Origin: Vallitaleaceae bacterium
GTDB lineage: Bacteria > Bacillota > Clostridia > Lachnospirales > Vallitaleaceae
Reading direction: 5' to 3'
Assembly (NCBI GenBank): GCA_028277605.1
Contig: JANQFZ010000049.1
Span: 27,049 to 91,048, forward strand
Length of the DNA: 64,000 nucleotides
In this document: one piece after another, positions 53,025-62,310 of the stretch
Layout: each line of letters starts with the position of its first letter
Numbering within the stretch: position 1 is the first letter of the stretch
Translations under genes and position numbers: made by a program
Notes under the pieces: generated by a model
Told to the model about the DNA's origin: nothing
Seen by the model: only the letters and a program-made list of their open reading frames with translations
Databases searched by the model: none

Positions 53025-54230
53025 TTGTCGGAAAAAGTGATTATTACAAAATTAGAGCAGCAAAATCTTCTTGTTCTTATGGATCAAGATGATAAACTGC
53101 TGGAAATTCATTTTTTTAGCGATAATCAATCCAACTGGATTGGTAACATTTATATCGGAAAGGTAGTGAATGTGCTAAAGGGAATGAATGCTGCGTTTGT
53201 TAATATTGGCATGGATAAGAATGCCTATTTGCCCATTGAAAATTCATCAAAGATTTTATTTACCAATCAAAAAAAGGGGAAAAAGCTGACGCAGGGGGAT
53301 GAAATCGTTGTTCAGGTTATTAAAGAAAGAACTAAAACGAAAGGTCCTGTTGTTTCAACCAGTATGAGTTTAACAGGAAAATATGTGGTTCTTACTGCCA
53401 ACAAGAATTTTATTGGTATTTCTAATAAGATAACAAAAAAAGAAGAAAGAAAAAGGTTGAAAGAGATAATACAGCCTTTTGTATGTAAAAACTATGGGTT
53501 TATTATACGAACCAATTGTCTTAACGTAGAACAATCGGTTTTGATAAATGAGATTAATCTATTAATAAGTGACTACTATAAAATAAAAAAGGATGCGGCT
53601 TTCAGAACGTGTTATCAAAAGGTTTATGGTCAAGGAAATCCAATCATTCATAAGCTTAAAGATTTCTATGATAACAAGCTAGGCAAAATTATTACGGATA
53701 ATGAACATCTATATAGAGAAATTAAAAATTATTTTCCAATTTCGGAAGGCATCCATAATAAGGTAAAACTTTATCATGATCCTAAAATGCCACTAATTAA
53801 TCTTTATGGTATTAAATCAAAAATAAAGAAAGCACTGAATGAAAAGGTGTGGTTAAAATCGGGTGGTTACCTAATTATTCAACCAACAGAGGCTTTAATT
53901 TCTATTGATGTTAACACAGGAAAATACTTAGGTAAGAAGAATTTTGAACAGACAATTTTTAATATCAATATGGAGGCTGCAAAGGAAATAGCAAAGCAGC
54001 TGAGACTTAGAAATCTTTCTGGTATAATAATTGTTGATTTTATTGATATGAAGGACAAAGCACATAAAGTTAAGTTGCTACAGTATTTTCAACGTCATCT
54101 TTCAAAAGATAGAATAAAAACCTGCTTGGAAGGAATGACAAGACTAGGGCTTGTAGAGTTAACTAGAAAAAGAGTCAATAAACCATTATATGAAAAGGCA
54201 AAAGAGATAGGGATTGATACATGTTTATAG
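53025..54230 (+). CDS. rng: Ribonuclease G/E, lacking the zinc-link
   Basis: A 401-residue member of the RNase E/G family of 5'-end-sensing endoribonucleases. The TTG start lies 6 nt after AGAGGTG. An S1 domain (about 35-115) precedes the catalytic region, with the metal-binding SIDVNTGK and the second aspartate in IIVDFIDM, and the protein ends shortly after GMTRLGLVELTRKRVNKPL. The C-x2-C zinc-link that normally follows this motif is absent and the final residues are DTCL, so the enzyme is shorter than the usual 450-500 residues. It could be monomeric or a different oligomer. It is the last gene of the trio. Confidence 0.9.
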   Translation: MSEKVIITKLEQQNLLVLMDQDDKLLEIHFFSDNQSNWIGNIYIGKVVNVLKGMNAAFVNIGMDKNAYLPIENSSKILFTNQKKGKKLTQGDEIVVQVIKERTKTKGPVVSTSMSLTGKYVVLTANKNFIGISNKITKKEERKRLKEIIQPFVCKNYGFIIRTNCLNVEQSVLINEINLLISDYYKIKKDAAFRTCYQKVYGQGNPIIHKLKDFYDNKLGKIITDNEHLYREIKNYFPISEGIHNKVKLYHDPKMPLINLYGIKSKIKKALNEKVWLKSGGYLIIQPTEALISIDVNTGKYLGKKNFEQTIFNINMEAAKEIAKQLRLRNLSGIIIVDFIDMKDKAHKVKLLQYFQRHLSKDRIKTCLEGMTRLGLVELTRKRVNKPLYEKAKEIGIDTCL

Positions 54231-54343
54231 AGTTAAATGATTCATACTATCCTATTCATTCAATTAGACGGTTTAACCTATAGCTTAAATGTTGATGGTC
54301 ATATTATGCCTATAAAAATCTGGAAAACTAATTAAAGTTATTA

Positions 54344-54372
54344 TTTACAAACTTTAAATCTTTTGCTATACT
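54344..54372 (+). promoter_or_regulatory. Promoter of rpsD
   Basis: TTTACA, 17-nt spacer, TATACT, about 63 nt before the rpsD ATG. It shows that rpsD is transcribed independently of the preceding trio. Confidence 0.75.
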
Positions 54373-54435
54373 ATTGAATAGTTCCAATTGGTGTAAATTA
54401 TCGCGGCAAATACTAATTTGGAGATGAGAGAAACT

Positions 54436-55032
54436 ATGGCTAGAATGAGAGAGCCAAGATTTAAGAAATGTAGAAGATTAGGTTTAAATGTATGCGGACA
54501 TCCAAAAGCGATGAAACGTGCAGGCAACGGTCAGTCAAGAGCCAATAGAAAGTTATCTAACTATGGTATACAGCTTTTAGAAAAGCAAAGACTACGTTCC
54601 TACTATGAAGTAATGGAAAAACAGTTTAAAAGATATGTAAAAGATGCTATGCGTGACAAAGAAACAACAGGTAATGCATTAATTAAAAAATTAGAGTGTA
54701 GACTAGACAACTTGGTTTACAGAATAGGTTTAGCTCATTCTATTAGACAAGCAAGACAGATGGTTAATCATGGACATATTTTAGTTAATGGTAAAAAAGT
54801 GGATATAGCTTCCTATCATGTATCTGTTGGGGATGTTATTAGTTTAAAAGAAAAATCCCGTTCTAATGAAATGTTCAAAGAAAATATGTTGAATAATAAT
54901 TCAAATCTACCTTATTTAACGATTAATGAAGAGGAATTTTCAGGTACACTTGACAGAAAACCTGAACGTGAAGAAGTACCTATTGAAATTGATGACCACT
55001 TAGTGGTAGAGTACTACTCAAAAGTTATGTAA
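54436..55032 (+). CDS. rpsD: 30S ribosomal protein S4 (stand-alone paralogue type)
   Basis: A 198-residue S4. The ATG beginning [21 protein letters not shown] is the family start. It is of the type that begins MREPRFK instead of the YTGPVCRLCRR form with zinc cysteines encoded in the alpha-operon. The S4 RNA-binding domain is [30 protein letters not shown] (within about 93-125; key block [11 protein letters not shown]). Clostridia often carry two S4 genes, so this is probably the second, zinc-independent copy. It has its own promoter and terminator. In E. coli S4 represses its own translation; no such leader is evident here. Confidence 0.92.
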   Translation: MARMREPRFKKCRRLGLNVCGHPKAMKRAGNGQSRANRKLSNYGIQLLEKQRLRSYYEVMEKQFKRYVKDAMRDKETTGNALIKKLECRLDNLVYRIGLAHSIRQARQMVNHGHILVNGKKVDIASYHVSVGDVISLKEKSRSNEMFKENMLNNNSNLPYLTINEEEFSGTLDRKPEREEVPIEIDDHLVVEYYSKVM

Positions 55033-55053
55033 CAGCCTATAAAAACTATCATT

Positions 55054-55088
55054 CAGCCTGCTTATATTCTTTATAAGCAGGCTGATTT
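55054..55088 (+). terminator. Terminator of rpsD
   Basis: A 13-bp perfect stem (CAGCCTGCTTATA / TATAAGCAGGCTG, 5-nt loop) followed by ATTTTA. Confidence 0.85.
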
Positions 55089-55221
55089 TATGATGGAAAG
55101 TAGAATGTAAAATACAGTTAGTATGTTAGTTTATTAGAGTGGTGTTTGGCTTTCCCTTTCCAGTGGCTATGAATTATGAATTATAAAAATAGTATCTTAA
55201 ATATAGGCAAAATTACAAAAT

Positions 55222-55258
55222 AGCATAGGATAGCATTATAGCTGTCTTATGCTTTTTG
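55222..55258 (+). terminator. Second terminator with no gene before it
   Basis: A 13-bp stem with two G-U pairs (AGCATAGGATAGC / GCTGTCTTATGCT, 6-nt loop) followed by TTTTTG. The 130 nt between it and the rpsD terminator contain no open frame. It may act as a backup terminator or end a short RNA. The remaining gap to 55399 shows nothing I can name. Confidence 0.7.
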
Positions 55259-55399
55259 TATATGCTAAAATAAAACAGATAATCTTAAAACATTATTTAC
55301 ATCAGTCAGCTGTTTTGTATTCTATAGCATGATATTTGCATTATAGGTCAATACTACTTGCAAATACTTGATGAATCCTATATTTTAAAGGAGAACACT

Positions 55400-55861
55400 A
55401 TGAAACTACATCTAAAAAAAGTACCAGAGCTAACAGAATTAAATATTTTTATCTATTATGCAAAAGAAGACGAAGTACTTAATAGTCTTATCAATAAAAT
55501 AAATGCTTTTAATTACACACTTCATGCATATGATGATGATATGCAATATCAGATACCCATTGAAGAGGTGTATTATATTGAGAGTGTGGATAGAAAAACG
55601 TTTCTTTATTGTAAAGACAAGGTATTAAGAACCAATTATAAATTACAGCAGCTTCTTTATGAGATTGAGCCCTATGATTTTGTGCAAATTAATCGTACTT
55701 GTCTACTAAATATTAATGTATTAGAGAGTATTAAAGTTTTATTTAATAGCAGATTAGAAGCTACTCTAAGTAATGGTGAAAAACTAACCGTGTCTAGAAA
55801 GTATATTTCATGTATCAAAGCTTGTTTTCTATCGAAAGGAGGTAAAGGGTATGAAAAATAG
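55400..55861 (+). CDS. LytTR-domain DNA-binding regulator
   Basis: A 153-residue protein. I chose the ATG 6 nt after AAAGGAG (start MKLHLKKVPELTEL). A short N-terminal part is followed from about residue 55 by a LytTR domain: IPIEEVYYIESVDRKTFLYC, FVQINRTCLLNINVLESI and GEKLTVSRKYISCIK. LytTR folds bind direct repeats upstream of target genes. There is no receiver domain, so it is not a two-component regulator. The gene overlaps a DUF3021 membrane gene by 11 nt, a common pair in which the membrane protein is thought to restrain the regulator. An ABC exporter follows. Confidence 0.9.
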   Translation: MKLHLKKVPELTELNIFIYYAKEDEVLNSLINKINAFNYTLHAYDDDMQYQIPIEEVYYIESVDRKTFLYCKDKVLRTNYKLQQLLYEIEPYDFVQINRTCLLNINVLESIKVLFNSRLEATLSNGEKLTVSRKYISCIKACFLSKGGKGYEK

Positions 55862-56258
55862 AGTGAAAAACATGTTATCTGTTTTTGCTTTAATCGTACT
55901 TTTTTCTCTTTTTCAAGGATATGTAGTTAGTAATAATTGGGAACTGTTTGGGTATGTATTTGAATTGTTTATAACAACAGCATTGGTATTTATAGGTCAG
56001 TATTTTACAGATAAATTTGATAGTCCCTATAGGATTATTGAATTAGGTCTTGAGTTTTTAATGGTTACAGTCGTGGTTTTAGCCTGTGGTCATTACTTTG
56101 GTTGGTATAGATTTCCTAATGTAGGTTCTGTTATTTGGATTATTGTAGTTGTTTATGTGATTAGCTATTTTCTTGACATAGCTAAAACCAAGAAAGAAGC
56201 AGAAGAAGTTAATCAGATGATTAAGATAAGAAAAATGCAGAGGGCTAAAGGGAAGTAG
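55851..56258 (+). CDS. DUF3021 membrane protein
   Basis: A 135-residue protein with four hydrophobic segments (about 7-24, 32-50, 66-84, 93-110) and a basic cytoplasmic tail (KKEAEEVNQMIKIRKMQ). Length, topology and position behind a LytTR gene identify DUF3021. AAAGGAGG precedes the ATG. It presumably senses a membrane signal and modulates the LytTR regulator; the signal is unknown. It is part of a four-gene operon with the ABC transporter downstream. Confidence 0.85.
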   Translation: MKNRVKNMLSVFALIVLFSLFQGYVVSNNWELFGYVFELFITTALVFIGQYFTDKFDSPYRIIELGLEFLMVTVVVLACGHYFGWYRFPNVGSVIWIIVVVYVISYFLDIAKTKKEAEEVNQMIKIRKMQRAKGK

Positions 56259-56273
56259 CGAAGGGATGTATCT

Positions 56274-58778
56274 ATGGAGATTATCATTAAGTATATGCTA
56301 AAAAATTTATGTGAGAAGAGAATACGGTTAATACTCGTGGTCTTTTCAATTGCTGTTTCCTCAGGACTTATTTTTGCCAATGAAGGATTTAGCAGAACGA
56401 TAGAAACCATGTTCATAGAAGCTAATGCAAGATGGGGAGCTAATGCAGATTTAATTATTGAAGTAAAAAAAGAGATCAACTCCGAGAAATGGGTGGATAT
56501 AGATTTAGAGACTTTAGGTGTAGATTATGACTATGCTGTACCTTGTATTAAGATGAATGGGTTGTATGCACCAAATGTCAAAGATATGCAGTACTTGACA
56601 ATCATTGGAACAACCATTGATGAATTTGATATTCATAATCCAGTTAGTATAGCCAAGGGAAGCTTAAAAGGGTTTAATAGGATGGATCATCACTTGGGAC
56701 AAAAAATTATTATTGGTGAGTCTTTTGCGATTGATCAGGGACTAAAAATTGGAGATGAAATCCCTATTGAATTTGATGGAAAAACATATTTTTTTAGTAT
56801 TGCTGCCATTAGTGAGCCAAAAGGTCTTTTTAGAAGAGAAGCAGCAGATGGAGGTTTTGGTATTATTCCACTATCGTTTTTTGAAGGAGTCTATAAGGAA
56901 AAGATGAACCTTCTATTTCTAAAACTTGGTGATGATAAAAATGTAGAAGAGGTATATAATAGCTTGCACGAAAAATACTCTAATTATAAGGTATCCTATG
57001 CTAGAAATCATGATTTATTAAGAGCTGAGATTAACAACTACGTGATGCCATTTAGGATATCTTCCATTTCAGTTATACTTATGAGTATGTTTATTATATT
57101 TACAGCTTTCCAACTGATTAACATGGATAGAATCAGCTCAATTGGTACCATTAGAAGTGTTGGATGTTCCAAAAAGCTGATAAATAAACTGTTATTAATT
57201 GAAAGTGGACTCCTAGGAATAATAGGAGGATTTCTTGGTTGTTTGATGGGGATAGGTGTGTTGAGAATAATAAATAGTATCTACTTTAGTAGTAACCCAG
57301 GGTTTGCGAATCCGCCTATAGTTTATGGAATGATGGAAATAGGAATAGCAGTTTTTTCGGCGGTAGTTATTACTATGGGGAGTGCACTCATACCTATTAT
57401 GAAAACAACAAAGATTCCAATTCGAAATATTATATTAAATGACTTAAGTAACAACTCACAGAAAGCTAAAATTAAAGATATGGGTGTGTTGGGGCTCTTT
57501 TTAATTGCAGGCTCTACAATAATACCTTTTTTTCTCCCACGTAATCTAACGGGTATGATTATAGCTTCAATACTAGCCACAGGAGCTTTAGTTGGATTAT
57601 TATTTATTATACCAAAAGTAATCAACCTAATGGCAAAAATGGTAGATAAGATACCTAGTTTGGGGTATGACATATCTCTTGGTATTGAAAACGTGAGATA
57701 TTCTAATCATCTGATCAATAATAGTCGTTTATTTGCTATAACCATAGGAATTATTGCTTTTATAAATAGTATTTTCTTTACCTTATCGGCAGATATGGAA
57801 CGGTCTTTTGAGTTTGGAAGTCAATATGATGTAATTGTAAGATTACATAGTGATGAGGATGAAATCATAGAACAGATTAACAAAATTGATGGCGTTCAAA
57901 AATATTCTGTTGTTTATAGTAAATATAACCTTGATATTAAAGAAAAGAATACTTTTATTAATACTTTATATGGTATCAGCAATGAAAGTTGTTTTGAATA
58001 CATAGATGCAGATCCTAGTCAAGCATTAGAAGGAATTAAAAATTTACATAATGGTAATACCATCGTTTTAACTAATATTATGAAATCAAAATATAACTTT
58101 AAGATAGGAGATAGGATTACGATACCCTTTGAAGGTAAGACATATCCGTTTACTATATCAGGTTTTTTAGATAGTACTTTAAGTATTGGGCATATTGGCT
58201 TTATCTCAGCCAATACTTTGAAGACTAACTTTGGTGATTTTAAAAAAAGTGTTTACATTAAAGGCGATAAAGCTCCTGATATTGTAAAGAACACTATTAA
58301 ACGAACCCTTATGCGTCAAATCATAAATATTCAAACAAAAGAGGAAGTAAAATTAGCCAATAGAGATAAGGTAGAGGGCATCTTCAATTCAATTAATATC
58401 TATGCCAATATTGCTATGTTTGTTGGAATGATTGGTATTGTCAACAATATTATTGCTAGCTATTTAATGAGAAAAAGAAGTTTGGCACTGTATCGCTGTG
58501 TAGGCATGAGTAAAAAGCAAATAAGGCGAATGCTAATGACAGAATCCGTAATCATAGGTTTAGTGGGTGTTGTTCTTGGTTTAGCAGCTATGTTATGTAT
58601 GTCTCCCAATATACCAGTGATTGTGAGTTTGTTTTGGGGAAATGTACCGATTGCCTATGCTAATGAAAAATATTTATGGATTGCCATTATTGGTATTCTA
58701 TCGATGATTATTGTTTCCTATATACCAGCAGTGAAAAGCAATCAATTAAGTATTATTGAAAGTATTCAATATGAATAG
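56274..58778 (+). CDS. FtsX-like ABC transporter permease
   Basis: An 834-residue permease with two FtsX repeats. A first span (about 14-32) and a large extracellular domain (about 40-250) are followed by three spans (about 260-375). A second span near 400-450 and another extracellular domain (about 500-690) are followed by three more spans to the end. LINMDRISSIGTIRSVGCSKK and LMRKRSLALYRCVGMSKKQIRR are the two coupling regions. Permeases of this MacB/BceB-like class export or sense peptides, lipoproteins or antimicrobials. The ATPase gene lies 15 nt downstream. Confidence 0.9.
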   Translation: MEIIIKYMLKNLCEKRIRLILVVFSIAVSSGLIFANEGFSRTIETMFIEANARWGANADLIIEVKKEINSEKWVDIDLETLGVDYDYAVPCIKMNGLYAPNVKDMQYLTIIGTTIDEFDIHNPVSIAKGSLKGFNRMDHHLGQKIIIGESFAIDQGLKIGDEIPIEFDGKTYFFSIAAISEPKGLFRREAADGGFGIIPLSFFEGVYKEKMNLLFLKLGDDKNVEEVYNSLHEKYSNYKVSYARNHDLLRAEINNYVMPFRISSISVILMSMFIIFTAFQLINMDRISSIGTIRSVGCSKKLINKLLLIESGLLGIIGGFLGCLMGIGVLRIINSIYFSSNPGFANPPIVYGMMEIGIAVFSAVVITMGSALIPIMKTTKIPIRNIILNDLSNNSQKAKIKDMGVLGLFLIAGSTIIPFFLPRNLTGMIIASILATGALVGLLFIIPKVINLMAKMVDKIPSLGYDISLGIENVRYSNHLINNSRLFAITIGIIAFINSIFFTLSADMERSFEFGSQYDVIVRLHSDEDEIIEQINKIDGVQKYSVVYSKYNLDIKEKNTFINTLYGISNESCFEYIDADPSQALEGIKNLHNGNTIVLTNIMKSKYNFKIGDRITIPFEGKTYPFTISGFLDSTLSIGHIGFISANTLKTNFGDFKKSVYIKGDKAPDIVKNTIKRTLMRQIINIQTKEEVKLANRDKVEGIFNSINIYANIAMFVGMIGIVNNIIASYLMRKRSLALYRCVGMSKKQIRRMLMTESVIIGLVGVVLGLAAMLCMSPNIPVIVSLFWGNVPIAYANEKYLWIAIIGILSMIIVSYIPAVKSNQLSIIESIQYE

Positions 58779-58793
58779 AACTGGAGGCTCATG

Positions 58794-59486
58794 ATGATTG
58801 AAGTAAAAGATGTATCCAAACACTACAAACGTGGTGAGACAGTAATTACTGTTCTTAAAAACATAAACCTAACCATTACTAAAGGGGAATTTGTGTCCAT
58901 TATGGGACCTTCGGGTTCAGGAAAAAGTACATTGCTCTATTTAATGGGCGGCTTAGATCCAGTTAGTGGAGGAAAAATCAAAATTAATGGAAAAGACATG
59001 ACAAAACTCAATGATGAATTGGAAAGTTCTATGCGTAGAAAAGAAATTGGTTTTATCTTTCAAAGTTATAATCTTATTGAGAATCTTACGGTTGAAGATA
59101 ATATTCTTCTCCCGGTCCGTTTAGATGGTAAAAAGCGTAAAGACATCCATAATAAGCTGGATAAAATTATTAAAGCCGTAGGACTTGAAGAACGAAGATA
59201 CCATACTCCTAGAGAACTATCAGGGGGTCAGCAACAAAGAACTGCTATAGCCAGAGCGCTAATTAATGATCCTTGTGTACTCTTTGCTGATGAACCGATA
59301 GGTAATCTCGATAGCAAAACAGGTAAAGATATCTTAAAATTACTTCAGAGTATAAATAGAGAGAGAAAGATTACTATTGTAATGGTTACGCATAATCTTG
59401 AAGCCACAACTTATGGTTCAAGAATTATTCATTTAAAAGATGGTATGATTTGTGAAAATTACAATTCGGTAAATGAGAATACTTAA
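58794..59486 (+). CDS. ABC transporter ATPase, LolD/MacB type
   Basis: A 230-residue ATPase. Of two adjacent ATG codons the second has better spacing (6 nt) from GGAGG. Walker A is GPSGSGKST, the signature is LSGGQQQRTAIARAL (one Gln changed from the usual GGQQQRV), Walker B is VLFADEPIGNLD, and the switch histidine is in MVTHN. It energises the FtsX-type permease encoded just upstream. With the LytTR-DUF3021 pair it probably forms a self-regulated export or resistance operon. Confidence 0.94.
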   Translation: MIEVKDVSKHYKRGETVITVLKNINLTITKGEFVSIMGPSGSGKSTLLYLMGGLDPVSGGKIKINGKDMTKLNDELESSMRRKEIGFIFQSYNLIENLTVEDNILLPVRLDGKKRKDIHNKLDKIIKAVGLEERRYHTPRELSGGQQQRTAIARALINDPCVLFADEPIGNLDSKTGKDILKLLQSINRERKITIVMVTHNLEATTYGSRIIHLKDGMICENYNSVNENT

Positions 59487-59681
59487 TCCTATTTTTTTCT
59501 AAGAATGCTTTTGATTAGTATGACAGCATAGGATATTGTGGTGTATAAGTTGAATATATGATAATAATTCTTATCATCTTCATGAAAATCCATTGATGTG
59601 TCGCTAATTTAAGCAACTTTCTTATAAACCTTTTTCTATTGCCTTTTCAATATCATTATCCTGTCCATGTGTCTGTTTTGA

Positions 59682-59757
59682 TGAACAAACAAGAAATTTG
59701 CAAATATATATTTGTCAATGTTGAACAAACAAGAAATTTGCAAATATATGTTTGACA
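59682..59757. repeat. Tandem 36-nt direct repeat at the chemoreceptor promoter
   Basis: Two copies (59682-59717 and 59722-59757) with a 40-nt period differ at only a couple of positions. Each begins TGAACAAACAAGAAATTTGC. Each ends in a near-palindrome, CAAATATATATTTG in copy 1 and CAAATATATGTTTG in copy 2. The end of copy 2 forms the -35 box of the promoter. Confidence 0.85.
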
Positions 59758-59780
59758 TGAATAATAGATTGTGATATTAT
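59752..59780 (+). promoter_or_regulatory. Promoter of the chemoreceptor gene
   Basis: TTGACA, 17-nt spacer, TATTAT. Five or six of six matches in each box; the -35 is part of repeat copy 2. Confidence 0.75.
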
Positions 59781-60122
59781 TTTTTATATCCAATATATAC
59801 CATATTTTGTTAATATGATTAAAACTATTATAGTTTATATTTGCAAGTAAATTTTATTAATTTAACTTTATATTTTTTATTATCAGTTAAAAATGTTATT
59901 TATAAAATATACATGGGTCAAGTAAGTATTGTTAATTTAATATTAAAATTTTATTTATTAAATATAGACAGAAAATTAAAAATATAAGAATAAATAAATG
60001 TAACAATCATTATAAAATGTTTTTGTTTTATTATCTAATGGTTATATGTTGGTTGAGTACTATCTACATCAAAACATGTAAAACATATAAAAATTAATGA
60101 CTTAGATGGGGGCGTTCATGTT

Positions 60123-62189
60123 ATGAAAAAGATTTCTGTAAAGATTGCATTAGCTATAGTGGTATGTACTTTGTTAATATCTTTAATAATAAGTGTAGTT
60201 AGTTATAGCAAAACCAATGCTCTCTTAGTTGATGAAGCTTCTCAAAAGATGCTTTTAATATCTGAGAATAAGGCTATGGATTTTGATAAGTTAATGAATC
60301 CTATGGAGCAGAAATTGAGTAACTTGGCTTTAGAAATTTCAGGATCATTAGAAAACGAATATTTGGGGAGTAAAGAAGGCGTTGAGAGTTTTATAGATAA
60401 AATAGATGAATACGTAAAATTCACTGCATATAGTGTGAAAGGAAATGTAGATGCCTATTTCTATCTAGATCCTGATTATGTGGATAGGAAAGATAAATTG
60501 TATCAATGTGCTTATATCATTAATGACGAACAGAATTATGAGAATGTAGGACAGCTTATAGAGCTTGATAACTTAAATGAAGAAAACACGCCTTGGTACA
60601 TAAATGCAAAAACTAGTGGTAAACTGTCATGGACGGATCCATATGAGGATCAATTTATTAATAAAGTATTGATAACATGCTCTGCACCTGTTTATTATCA
60701 AAATGAATTTATAGGTGTTGTTGGTATGGATATAGATTTTTCTATAATTGAGGAACAAATCTTGAATATGAAATTCTATTCTACAGGATATACTGTTCTG
60801 ACAAATTCTAATAACGAAATTCTTGTACATCCAACGGTTGAGAGAAAAACTCTATTAGCAGATATATTATCAGAAGAATCAAAGGACGAGTTTAATAAGA
60901 TGACAGCAGAGAATAATAATGGATGGCAAGAAATAAAATATGAAGGAAGTAGTAAATTATTAAGCTTTTCTAGTTTGGAAAATGGGTTTAGAATATTTAC
61001 ATCTGTACCTAAAAAAGAATTATTATCAGGTAGCAATAGTATGCTAGTTACTATGATAATGCTAATGGGTATAGGCTTGATTATATCTATAATTATAGGG
61101 ATGGTATTAGGAAGATTGTTAACTGGACCTATTAACCAACTAATGGCAATTATGAGAAAAGTAAAAGAAGGAAACTTAACTGTCGATGTTAAAATTAATT
61201 CTAAAGATGAAATAGGTGAATTGGCTGTTAGCTTTGAAAATATGATTAGCAGTCAAAAAAATATGATTATAAAAATTAAAACAATGGCAACTAATTTGAA
61301 TAATAGTACTAAAATATTAGGTAAAGTTTCAGAAGAAATAAACACTTCTTTTGATGAAGTATCTTCTTCTGTAAGTGATGTGGCACAAGGAACCAATTCT
61401 CAAGCTGAGGATTTAAGTCATATTCATTCCACTATGATAGAATTTGGTAATCAGCTAGATAGTGTTAGTGGTTTAATTGCTGAAGTTAATAATCAGACTG
61501 ATACAATCAATGAGAAAGCTGACATTAGTAATAAGCAGTTAGTAGAATTAGATGAATCTATAAGCTTAATAAAGGAATCTTTTGAGGTAGTAAAGGAAAA
61601 TATAGTAACTCTTAACAATAATATTAGTGATATAACACAAATAACCCAGGTTATCAATAGTGTATCAGAACAAACAGATTTACTTGCATTAAATGCTGCT
61701 ATAGAAGCTGCTAGAGCAGGTGAAGCTGGAAAAGGTTTTGCAGTAGTTGCTGAAGAAATTAGAAAGTTAGCAGTGCAAGTAAAGGATTCACTCGGAGATA
61801 TAGACAGTATAGTAGGTAAAATATCAGATAATGCAGGTAAGACTGTAATAACCACGGACAAGGTTGGCAATCAGTTATTGGATCAAGTAAAAATAATTCA
61901 CTATTCTATTGAATGTTTTACAGGTATTATTTCTGCTGTTGAAGACATCATTCCTAAAATGGATAAAATAAACGATTCTTCTAAGTCAGTCAATAACAAA
62001 AATAAACAAATAATAGAAAGAGTACAGTCATCTTCTGCAGTAGCAGAGGAAATATCAGCATCAACAGAAGAAATATCATCCATAACTGAAGAGGTTCATA
62101 CTTCATCTAACGATATATTAAAGACAAATAACGAATTGTATAGAGATTTTAATAAGCTATATGAAGAAGTTAATAAATTTAACGTGTAG
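60123..62189 (+). CDS. Methyl-accepting chemotaxis protein (dCache-HAMP-MCP)
   Basis: A 688-residue receptor. The first span is at about 8-28, an extracellular double-Cache sensor at 30-295 ([48 protein letters not shown]), the second span at about 304-330, HAMP at 331-383, then a long signalling coiled coil. The tip [20 protein letters not shown] is the conserved CheA/CheW contact. Sensors with this W-x-D-P-Y pattern often bind amino acids or small organic acids; the ligand here is unknown. A GATGGGGGCG site precedes the ATG, and a terminator follows. Confidence 0.95.
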   Translation: MKKISVKIALAIVVCTLLISLIISVVSYSKTNALLVDEASQKMLLISENKAMDFDKLMNPMEQKLSNLALEISGSLENEYLGSKEGVESFIDKIDEYVKFTAYSVKGNVDAYFYLDPDYVDRKDKLYQCAYIINDEQNYENVGQLIELDNLNEENTPWYINAKTSGKLSWTDPYEDQFINKVLITCSAPVYYQNEFIGVVGMDIDFSIIEEQILNMKFYSTGYTVLTNSNNEILVHPTVERKTLLADILSEESKDEFNKMTAENNNGWQEIKYEGSSKLLSFSSLENGFRIFTSVPKKELLSGSNSMLVTMIMLMGIGLIISIIIGMVLGRLLTGPINQLMAIMRKVKEGNLTVDVKINSKDEIGELAVSFENMISSQKNMIIKIKTMATNLNNSTKILGKVSEEINTSFDEVSSSVSDVAQGTNSQAEDLSHIHSTMIEFGNQLDSVSGLIAEVNNQTDTINEKADISNKQLVELDESISLIKESFEVVKENIVTLNNNISDITQITQVINSVSEQTDLLALNAAIEAARAGEAGKGFAVVAEEIRKLAVQVKDSLGDIDSIVGKISDNAGKTVITTDKVGNQLLDQVKIIHYSIECFTGIISAVEDIIPKMDKINDSSKSVNNKNKQIIERVQSSSAVAEEISASTEEISSITEEVHTSSNDILKTNNELYRDFNKLYEEVNKFNV

Positions 62190-62195
62190 ATAATT

Positions 62196-62240
62196 ATAAA
62201 AAAGGCTGTTGAAATTAAATTTACCAACAGCCTTTTTTTG
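62196..62240. terminator. Bidirectional terminator
   Basis: A 13-bp stem AAAAAGGCTGTTG / CAACAGCCTTTTT with seven T residues. It separates the chemoreceptor gene from the convergent decarboxylase gene. Confidence 0.9.
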
Positions 62241-62310
62241 ATTGGTTTTTATTAATTGATTACATTAGACAATATAGGTAATATTTCATTGACTGGTACA
62301 GCAATAATCT

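Larger units (their letters stand above)
59487..60122 (+). other. Long chemoreceptor upstream region
   Basis: About 640 AT-rich bases without a coding frame. It contains the tandem repeat at 59682-59757 and a promoter at 59752-59780. The implied 5' leader of about 340 nt lacks any riboswitch fold I recognise. No terminator is obvious for the ABC operon upstream. Confidence 0.5.

Noticed and set aside
59682..59757. CRISPR array
   Set aside because: Only two copies with a 4-nt gap, no spacers and no cas genes nearby.
59781..60122. Cyclic di-GMP riboswitch in the chemoreceptor leader
   Set aside because: The leader is long, but I could not find the conserved GEMM or type II core sequences; it is simply AT-rich.
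61493..61870. Minus-strand frame under the chemoreceptor signalling domain
   Set aside because: The alanine/serine-rich composition mirrors the opposite-strand coiled coil; no ribosome binding site.
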